Assembly (NCBI GenBank): GCA_001800075.1
Contig: MGUR01000021.1
Coordinates: 1 to 11,747, forward strand
DNA length: 11,747 nucleotides
Reading direction: 5' to 3'
From: Elusimicrobia bacterium RIFCSPLOWO2_01_FULL_59_12
GTDB lineage: Bacteria; Elusimicrobiota; Elusimicrobia; 2-01-FULL-59-12
Shown here: positions 8,801 through 11,747 of the stretch, one piece after another
How positions within the stretch are numbered: position 1 is the first letter of the stretch
Layout of the letters: every line of letters begins with the position of its first letter
Notes under the pieces: model-generated
Seen by the model: the letters and a program-made list of their open reading frames with translations, nothing else
What the model was told of the DNA's origin: nothing
Databases searched by the model: none
Made by a program: the position numbers and the translations under genes

Positions 8801-11747
8801 TGGCTACTTCATCGTTGATCCTAGCAATCCGGATGCGTACAAAGGATTACGTATTGGAGAAGAAGTGATAATTGGTCGGGCAGGTTCTGACCGATTCCAG
8901 TATCCGGACTCCGTTTCACGCAAGCATGCTCGTGTTAAGCGGGTCTCGGAAAATAGCTTCGAGATTAAGGACCTCGGAAGTAGTTATGGCACGAGCGTGA
9001 AGCTGACTTGGAGGGCCTGGATTACAACTCTTGAGAAGGAACACAGAGTTCAGCTTGTGAGCGACGACAGTGGCTTCAAGCTTAATGAGAGAATAACGAT
9101 GGACCAGGCTCGCGAGGGGTTTGGTCGATCCACCATTGTACGCGCTGAACGGGGAACGACCGGGCGGCCTCGAACGGATACTGTAACTACCATAGGGCGG
9201 CAGCATGGGCGCCCCCCCGCCCCGCCGGCTCCATCGCAAGCCATGGACCTGAAGGACACAATCGGGGGTGTTGGAAAAGCCGTCATCGCGGCCGGGCTAA
9301 CAGGCTCTTTGGCGGCCAAAGCGGGGGCCGAGGTTCGCGTGGATCCGGGCGTGAACCCTTCCATACGTCCCGCTCTTGAACAGGCCATCCCATTAATCAC
9401 GATCCTTTTGACTTGGCCGATCGCGACCCGCGACCCCGCAATCCAGCGTCTTTCCCAAATTGCCAACCGCCTATTGAAAGATCCTAACGTGGAAATTATT
9501 TTCTCCGTAGAGGATTTAAGCAGGATCCAAACAGGGGATCCTCAACAGCAGGAACTGCTGTCGAAGGGAACGGCCCGCGCCATGGTTGAAGCCCTGGGAC
9601 CGGACCGTTTCCGCGTTATTTTCGACTACCGGACCCTGCGAGGGGGCGCTGCCGCCTTGATCACGGGACTCACCCATGAGCTGATCGCCCACCAGGCCGC
9701 ACGGGAGGATGCCGCGCGAGCACGCCTTTCCGCATTGGAAGAAGAACGCGACACCTTTGCGATTGAAATCAAGTATCTGGAGGCTTTGTTGTCACAGCCT
9801 TCCCTGCGCGCGCAATTCACGGGCCCTGCCGCCGTCATTCTGCGGGATGTCCAGCAAGCAGTCGAAAACGAAAAGGTTGTCCTGGCGTGGCTGGAAAGCG
9901 AACTGCAACAGGTGAATGACGGCATCTCGTCATTGGAATATGGCGTTTATGGCGTACTTGGTACCGTGGGGCTGGGCGCGGTTGGAACGATCCTCTTTCG
10001 GAGACACCGGCAATGGCAAAGAGCCTCCGGCGCCGTGAAGGACGCTTTTAACAAGGCCAGGGAGAAGGGTCCCGGAGCATTCTCTCGTCTGAATCCAACC
10101 CTTCAGAAACAACTTATCGATAAGCACTGGAGAGGGGGATCGATCCCGCGCAGCGAACTTGAACAAGCAGGTTTGAATCGGATTCAGATTCGGGAATTCA
10201 GAAAACATCTGCGTTCTTCCGCCCCGCCGAACGAACCATCGGATTGGGACGGCGGGATTCAATCGGGTCCCATCGCGTTGGGCCTGATCGCGTCGGGCCT
10301 GGCGTCTGTTTTCAACATGCCCCTGGCGGGCGCCGTCATCGTCGTGATGACACTCGCGGTCACGGCCAAGATGTTTTGGGAGAAACGTCATCCTTCCCGT
10401 CCCCTGGCGCCGCGAACGGTGCGTGGATTGGCACTCTCCCTGCTCATCCATGCGTTGGCAGCGGTCGCTGTTATCGCACCGTTCTCGTTCGCGACCGGCG
10501 CCCGGGTCGACGCTCCGGAAGCTCGGAGAAGTCAAATCAAAGACGCCGTTTCGATGGTTTATCTTCCACGACAGCCCGTTGAGCTGCCTATATCCCCTTC
10601 TTCACCCATCAAACGATCCCCTAAGCCATCTGTTCAAAAACCCGAAGAACCGTTAAATCAAGACTCGGCTTCAAAAGGTCCTATTGAACGCTTGGAAGGT
10701 CTTGCGGATACGGCACCTCCGGAGGCGGTTCAATCGTCCAAAGGGGAGTCGGAATTAAAGGCATCCTTGCAGGTGCACATGACAACAACCATCGAAATAG
10801 CCGATGTCCTCAGTTTAGACGAAGCGATCGAAGCAATCCGCGAAGCTTATAATCCGCAATCAACAGCCGATGCGATCGAAATTAGAGCGGACATCGACAT
10901 CAAAGGTGAGACCCATCGCCTGCATTTTTATCGCGAGAAGAATACCCATCTCTGGATCGAGAAAGACAGCCAGTCGGTACCGGGATGGCGGGTTGACATC
11001 CCTGACTCGGGTGACGCCGTTTCGGATTTCAACCGCGCCGCAATCACTTTAAAAACCCTGTTGAACAAACGGACAACGCTGGCTGCGACGTGGCTGGGCT
11101 CCGGGCTGCTATTCCTGCTGGGATTGCTTCCCGAAGCGTGGGCACGGCGCCTCAAGAGTACCCCCTCCGGACCTGGCCCAAAGACGCAACGTAGTGCCCC
11201 TGCGGGGACTGTCCCCAATGGAACCAACGGAGGCGGAACAGGAAATGTGAACCGGTTCACATTTCCCCGTACGGAGCAACGCAGTGCGGATTTAGCCCCG
11301 CAAGAGGGTGCAACTGCATCCATCCCCCCCGCCCCGCGCGGTCCTGGGTCAGCGGAGCGAGCCGGAGGGCCGGGCGCTAAAATCAAGCGAAACGCTCCTT
11401 TCACCGTTCCGGCCGTGTGGACGGCTTCCCCGCCGGCCCAGGATCCCGACCCCGCTGAGGCTGCGGCGGACGCGTGGAGGGACAAGCCGGCGGCGGAACG
11501 ACCGGAACGGCGGCGGCCGGTCCCTGAAAACTTGCTCCGTCAAGATCCGGCGGGCCAGCTGAAGGCCCTAAAGAAGCTGCGCCGGACAGATCCCCCTGAA
11601 TTTAACCGTTTGCTGTACCAAGTAACGATGGAGATCCCGCACGTGAGAGACGCTTTAGCCGAGCGCCGGTTAAAATCCAATCTCAGCGACGCCGATTTAG
11701 CGGAGCGGGCGCGGGCGCTGGTGGCGTTGAAAGTGGCGATGCTGAAG
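2760..11747 (+). CDS. Giant exported multidomain protein (partial, at least 2,996 residues)
   Basis: One frame is open for 2,996 codons with no stop and leaves the window. A signal peptide (residues 1-26) directs it to the envelope. Module order: TIKI/ChaN-like (82-490); signal-peptide-like segment (557-576); membrane span (777-800); zincin-like HEIGE (990-994) with EVFADRFA (1054-1061); site-2-protease-like HELAH (1144-1148); PPP phosphatase (1354-1594); Cys-His-Asp transglutaminase-like (1685-1814); FHA (2016-2084); coiled coils (2306-2394); spans near 2394, 2503, 2555 and 2772. Ala/Pro linkers near 745, 1108, 2152, 2488 and 2856 mark module borders. Giant envelope proteins are known in Omnitrophota. 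The whole chain could be a surface or periplasmic processing and signalling machine; that role is inference. Three octamer repeats are translated within the first module. No internal start with a convincing ribosome site was found, so I treat it as one gene. Confidence 0.9.
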   Translation, partial: MHQITKKALATAISLSLLWTSGAAEAALESTRTPPAKSPELEWAPPAALGRITDHYNGDNSITGLLDNKESGHPVVQASDHLPLVILIQDLHVHYGVQRNIAGILESLAKKLGKGDAGTRGHGDTENTSDSPSPRVPASPRLPFALAVEGASGPIDSSVMALFPDPKIKQEAADYLMREGELTGAEYFAVMRGLPRALTGAEDLRYYTIHRNLFRKTLADRSRLVRALRAIQSDIRPLRKKLYSSVVRKIQSKIDAFDQGALPPGEYIDYLASLASAYQLPLQVGYPHLARFLQNPRGGHETDFDKIFHEGGELAFRLKLANAESRQEKDLIHVERDLALLLRVADLRATELEVRDFGPRLNQFMALADSLLDNRITGIPDDQKNSGHPVIQSPSHLRQLISSSIDYYVMALMRNKPLVENTLALIPPAPAGRSATLPADHQPLRPAIAVLVAGGFHTAPIAQMLREKNISYLVITPAVDKLAEADHELYVKRLSGKLLTEEEILAAGRDKTSKLARGIKGPDPFSTLDLAPLAKLWPFRRRHDGLSAGIGIVTSRKFLTTAFVVGFVLSASPSYADYFPAFKELIAPLSYQSDDTLKWLAAGAIGMAALSAGKRPGDKSPQGLFEGLEPYEAVLARIPAGRLKEDPRSLIKKAVERYGAETLVQYQAGLRKMSEEQLEREFDRLAADAPSRFTHGPRSVQSLREWLRSDYHLVHTPVTVAQTAAGSENAAREAAFLAVVFDLRDPAPPSAQEATEGAPPSEPGGPAGRGGSSLGKVSVIAVTALAGIALLAALFLPILITGHIPPVAQEALNHWPSLQTFLFGGLAGGKLLMAMSPGTPGRESAAAAITGFRQNLSEQYGHKAPRDLRSFPRANHARVVTDGDIETSLNRIPPYLFKYLGLNVMRSVPADRNQISASAVSCAAASLRDNRTGLNRFLSVINIDDVPSHLIDFYVTVTVHTVNEAAIIKSRILPPTLESAREVSRFALLHEIGELLWTTLEETERAAWTRLYRQSGPSFERNKARLSDMRGQFIGNGKAISFQNKDLIQDPAGEVFADRFAMHFDGPVSVLRRVGEPDLTPEESQFIARNLKRIERISEGLEMIPETYQPAPSAPPAGSGSTRSMAKGKTRGERLFLLFGNAVHELAHAGRAWRAGFRVYWGSINVWQAPGVNIVELKANDITDRSVDYHRKALAVTEAGVKGNIIAASVLGLMDSALLGFWASGAAGQPTAHLLLGFGLLAGVVGLLSNMVVGFRNLNRPEADSDTHRARYHRQELERLAGNSRATTHVPAPASSRVRSEVSDPGAALTFGTAAAMPETGALNQLGQFIQAIRQGKYQDGRVVDLRNIPKEKEVIVLGDVHARLDNIKKILNSNDNLGKVQRGEAVLAFLGDLVHREDEAGLGEMHSSVETMQFIMDLKIQNPDSVYILLGNHDFLNNGIAKGRAPQDSLYREKLEELYGLDYVELYGEFIQASPLMAVGDGFVAIHAGPVKGATFDDIKNVRMEDVPTKQQDPILRQAIWNRYVKGDYTPEDVRAFMQAMGQPDGELLVGHSPERDGGSMWEVTPNHHIIFAGHDRVGYVRIINERREFIDATAASPELEIADPRRRPVITPHRFEMGEEWTENGHRIAGGVSRGRGGNREVIVVDWENDRALQRFYDKILRQVDDLKRRNKDLSGQDKGSVLEFVLWAVMQNVEPNLEKWQRYSAQRAGEDFSIGQVIQEGGVCRHMGILGAAVLERLIEEDVLQGQVFYIRGQGHGWAVYRTSHGEFFVFDAMQQRLRKQGRAQIYSLQDSYHAGHGQYRRYGDAQFFPESKIQTLPLKRAEYRTVLRNHVSEAPARPAGEARKGLRNEAVNQDQPPIRQEPNSGFGPGIHRLGQAEALAALDRYVARYGNNEVIVLSWVQQNVSDTTHWSRLSPQEVARRLRSGDVAAVQLKNGNIQFVRTPEAAMDREKIERRSAQQGGAVRGSSSDYSYIEPIEIDLAESSKILEIRSYKDIVGNNPRLAAQLNSEIGYFIVDPSNPDAYKGLRIGEEVIIGRAGSDRFQYPDSVSRKHARVKRVSENSFEIKDLGSSYGTSVKLTWRAWITTLEKEHRVQLVSDDSGFKLNERITMDQAREGFGRSTIVRAERGTTGRPRTDTVTTIGRQHGRPPAPPAPSQAMDLKDTIGGVGKAVIAAGLTGSLAAKAGAEVRVDPGVNPSIRPALEQAIPLITILLTWPIATRDPAIQRLSQIANRLLKDPNVEIIFSVEDLSRIQTGDPQQQELLSKGTARAMVEALGPDRFRVIFDYRTLRGGAAALITGLTHELIAHQAAREDAARARLSALEEERDTFAIEIKYLEALLSQPSLRAQFTGPAAVILRDVQQAVENEKVVLAWLESELQQVNDGISSLEYGVYGVLGTVGLGAVGTILFRRHRQWQRASGAVKDAFNKAREKGPGAFSRLNPTLQKQLIDKHWRGGSIPRSELEQAGLNRIQIREFRKHLRSSAPPNEPSDWDGGIQSGPIALGLIASGLASVFNMPLAGAVIVVMTLAVTAKMFWEKRHPSRPLAPRTVRGLALSLLIHALAAVAVIAPFSFATGARVDAPEARRSQIKDAVSMVYLPRQPVELPISPSSPIKRSPKPSVQKPEEPLNQDSASKGPIERLEGLADTAPPEAVQSSKGESELKASLQVHMTTTIEIADVLSLDEAIEAIREAYNPQSTADAIEIRADIDIKGETHRLHFYREKNTHLWIEKDSQSVPGWRVDIPDSGDAVSDFNRAAITLKTLLNKRTTLAATWLGSGLLFLLGLLPEAWARRLKSTPSGPGPKTQRSAPAGTVPNGTNGGGTGNVNRFTFPRTEQRSADLAPQEGATASIPPAPRGPGSAERAGGPGAKIKRNAPFTVPAVWTASPPAQDPDPAEAAADAWRDKPAAERPERRRPVPENLLRQDPAGQLKALKKLRRTDPPEFNRLLYQVTMEIPHVRDALAERRLKSNLSDADLAERARALVALKVAMLK
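2934..2996. repeat. Octamer-periodic inverted repeat inside the giant gene (copy 1, GATAACYG type)
   Basis: Four 8-bp units of the form GATAACTG start at 2934, 2942, 2950 and 2958. They face three reverse-oriented units of the form GGTCATCC at 2973, 2981 and 2989. Arms pair imperfectly, mostly with A/G and C/T differences. It is translated as residues 59-79, just before the first predicted strand of the TIKI/ChaN-like module, and keeps the frame. It is related to the copy at 3876. Confidence 0.8.
3105..3183. repeat. Octamer-periodic inverted repeat inside the giant gene (GACGCGGG type)
   Basis: Left units of the form GACGCGGG, drifting to GACACGGA, start at 3105, 3113, 3121 and 3129. Right units CCCCGCGT start at 3159, 3167 and 3175. 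The arms 3105-3132 and 3156-3183 pair with three mismatches over 28 nt. It is translated as residues 116-142, rich in Gly, Ser, Pro and Arg, between SLAKKLG and LPFALAVEG. It therefore lies in a probable surface loop of the TIKI/ChaN-like module. Confidence 0.85.
3876..3948. repeat. Octamer-periodic inverted repeat inside the giant gene (copy 2, GATAACCG type)
   Basis: Units of the form GATAACCG start at 3876, 3884, 3892 and 3900. Reverse-oriented units of the form AGTTATCC start at 3918, 3926, 3934 and 3942. The 31-nt arms (3876-3906 and 3918-3948) match at 23 positions, and six of the eight differences are transitions. It is translated as residues 373-397 between two predicted helices and keeps the frame. 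It belongs to the same family as the copy at 2934. Confidence 0.85.
4078..4124. repeat. Perfect 12-bp inverted repeat in the giant gene
   Basis: ACCACCAGCCAC at 4078-4089 is exactly complementary to GTGGCTGGTGGT at 4113-4124. The 23-nt loop contains a self-complementary decamer AGCTATAGCT at 4097-4106. It spans the codons for the strand leading into the conserved GGFH motif. It may be a small dispersed palindrome or an mRNA hairpin that slows ribosomes between modules. Confidence 0.7.
4428..4487 (+). other. Internal signal-peptide-like hydrophobic segment
   Basis: Residues 557-576 read KFLTTAFVVGFVLSASPSYA followed by D, preceded by SR. It has the form of a complete signal peptide with a Ser-Tyr-Ala cleavage site, 530 residues after the real one. 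It may be a membrane span, a processing site releasing the TIKI/ChaN-like module, or a trace of a gene fusion. Confidence 0.6.
5394..6086 (+). other. Zincin-like segment with a HEIGE motif
   Basis: Residues 879-1109. FALLHEIGELLW has H990, E991 and E994, and about 60 residues later comes DPAGEVFADRFAMHF with E1054. The pairing of an HExxH helix with a downstream E.FA..FA helix is typical of lethal-factor/MtfA-like zinc peptidases. Here the second zinc histidine is a glutamate. The segment may be a degenerate, non-catalytic zincin or a variant metal site. It follows a membrane span (777-800) and precedes an Ala/Pro linker. Confidence 0.4.
6096..6110 (+). repeat. Recurrent linker DNA, copy before the S2P-like module
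   Basis: TCCGCCCCGCCGGCT encodes SAPPA. The same 14-nt core recurs at 9217-9230, and shortened forms lie at 10218-10230 and 11328-11338, always in this reading frame and always in an Ala/Pro linker between modules. Confidence 0.6.
6132..6572 (+). other. Site-2-protease-like (M50) membrane module
   Basis: Residues 1125-1271. LFLLFGNAVHELAHAGRAWRAGFRVYW matches the M50 opening, a hydrophobic helix ending in HExxH (H1144, E1145, H1148) followed by Ala-rich and Gly-hydrophobic residues. AGVKGNIIAASVLG resembles the conserved 'GPxxN' helix. A second hydrophobic stretch (LLLGFGLLAGVVGLLSNMVVGF) is followed by NRPEADSD, where a third-ligand aspartate would be expected in place of the usual N-P-x-D-G. 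Intramembrane proteolysis is the predicted activity. The unusual DG motif leaves some doubt. Confidence 0.55.
6819..7541 (+). other. PPP/calcineurin-type phosphatase module
   Basis: Residues 1354-1594 contain every PPP metallophosphatase block in order. VIVLGDVHAR has D1360 and H1362; FLGDLVHRED has D1393 and R1397; YILLGNHDF has N1433, H1434 and D1435; VAIHAGP has H1488; LLVGHSPE has H1553, followed by IIFAGHD. Two metals and a phosphate site are therefore complete. The family includes Ser/Thr protein phosphatases and ApaH-like nucleotide hydrolases; which applies cannot be read here. The FHA domain further along the chain favours phosphoprotein substrates. Confidence 0.88.
7812..8201 (+). 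other. Transglutaminase-like / EDR1-like thiol enzyme module
   Basis: Residues 1685-1814. EGGVCRHMGILGAAVLERL places C1727 at the start of a helix; GQGHGWAVYR gives H1759; FFVFDAMQ gives D1775. The order and spacing (32 and 16 residues) fit the Cys-His-Asp triad of the transglutaminase-like superfamily, and the CRH motif is like bacterial and EDR1-type members. It may cross-link, or act as a peptidase on, neighbouring envelope proteins. Confidence 0.68.
8805..9011 (+). other. FHA domain (phosphothreonine-binding)
   Basis: Residues 2016-2084. LRIGEEVIIGRAG gives G2039 and R2040; SVSRKHARV gives S2053, R2054 and H2056; FEIKDLGSSYGTSV gives the D-L-x-S-x-x-G-T turn at 2071-2078. The phosphothreonine-contacting Arg and Ser and the fold-setting His are all present. 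The usual Asn before the last Gly is Tyr here. FHA domains recognise phosphothreonine, so some partner or part of this protein is probably phosphorylated by a Ser/Thr kinase, which is not in the window. Confidence 0.85.
9216..9230 (+). repeat. Recurrent linker DNA, copy after the FHA region
   Basis: CCCGCCCCGCCGGCT differs from the 6096 copy at its first base only. It encodes PAPPA and introduces the C-terminal membrane and coiled-coil region. Confidence 0.6.
11204..11216. repeat. Small palindrome GGGGAC-T-GTCCCC in a linker
   Basis: A perfect 6-bp hairpin around one T. It lies in a low-complexity stretch of the giant ORF, translated as AGTVPNG, 24 bp before the larger palindrome at 11241. 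The near-copies CAACGTAGTGC (11188) and CAACGCAGTGC (11279) flank the pair. Confidence 0.6.
11241..11266. repeat. Perfect 26-bp palindrome in the giant gene
   Basis: GGAAATGTGAACC at 11241-11253 is followed directly by its exact reverse complement to 11266, with no spacer. It is translated as GNVNRFTF in a linker after the last predicted span. A perfect 26-bp palindrome will not persist in coding sequence by chance; it looks like a dispersed repeat or a binding site for a dimeric protein. Confidence 0.8.

Larger units (their letters stand above)
9240..11747 (+). other. C-terminal coiled-coil and membrane region of the giant protein
   Basis: Residues 2161-2996, with no enzyme family recognised. 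A HELIAH motif (2306-2311) has one residue too many for HExxH. Heptad-rich helices cover about 2306-2345 and 2356-2394. Hydrophobic spans follow at 2394-2413 (YGVYGVLGTVGLGAVGTILF), 2503-2540, 2555-2581 and 2772-2795 (TTLAATWLGSGLLFLLGLLP). Between spans three and four lies a Pro/Ser/Lys stretch and a small alpha/beta-looking segment (EIADVLSLDEAIEAIREAY, then alternating strands). The last ~80 residues are charged and helical. It probably anchors the chain in the membrane. Confidence 0.6.

Noticed and set aside
9243..9280. Internal gene start at the ATG at 9243, after the FHA region
   Set aside because: There is no ribosome-binding sequence or promoter, and the upstream frame continues without interruption.
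9930..10535. Open frame of 201 codons on the minus strand
   Set aside because: Its composition is Arg/Gly/Pro-rich, with no motif; it is a shadow of the C-terminal membrane region.
4999..11330. C-tracts (C8 at 4999, C7 at 9212, C7 at 11324) as phase-variation switches
   Set aside because: They are short for slippage, and the frame stays open through all three; they are explained by Pro codons in the linkers.
10928..11485. Open frame of 185 codons on the minus strand
   Set aside because: It is antisense to the giant frame, low in complexity, and has no start signal or domain.

Overview
This window most resembles the genome of an uncultured, GC-rich bacterium of the Omnitrophota/Elusimicrobiota type. 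That assignment is an inference. It rests on one gigantic exported multidomain ORF, an N-terminal module opening with an 'IQDLHVH' motif of the kind I associate with Omnitrophota giant proteins, and many small palindromic repeats both between and inside genes. No rRNA or tRNA is present to confirm the taxonomy.

Layout, left to right. (1) 1-555, minus strand: the 5' part of a GGDEF diguanylate cyclase gene running off the left edge. An inverted repeat is translated as part of its N-terminal leader. (2) 600-1807, plus strand: a membrane-anchored DsbA-like thioredoxin with a CPMC site, then a MauE/DoxX-like membrane protein with a GSCGCFG motif. They look like a disulfide-exchange pair and are separated by an octamer-periodic inverted repeat. 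(3) 1808-2650: a vapBC-type toxin-antitoxin cassette with its own strong, apparently leaderless promoter. It is bracketed by a duplicated 3' end of the MauE-like gene, which looks like an insertion scar. (4) 2760-11747, plus strand: one uninterrupted reading frame of 2,996 codons with no stop, continuing past the right edge.

The giant protein begins with a signal peptide. It then carries a TIKI/TraB/ChaN-like module, a signal-peptide-like hydrophobic segment, a zincin-like segment with HEIGE in place of HExxH, a membrane-embedded site-2-protease-like HELAH module, a PPP/calcineurin-type phosphatase, a transglutaminase-like Cys-His-Asp module, an FHA phosphothreonine-binding domain, and a long C-terminal part with coiled coils and four more predicted membrane spans. 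Modules are separated by Ala/Pro linkers whose DNA is itself recurrent. A protease, a phosphatase, a thiol enzyme and a phosphopeptide reader in one envelope-targeted chain is the most unusual content here.

The second theme is repeats. Four elements share one construction, tandem 8-bp units facing their own reverse complement, although they are built from three unrelated octamers: 1251-1336, 2934-2996, 3105-3183 and 3876-3948. Three of them lie inside the giant ORF, keep its frame and are translated as apparent loop insertions in the first folded module. No gene-free stretch exceeds 300 bases; the gaps at 1245-1351, 1808-1955 and 2599-2759 hold the repeats and promoters listed.
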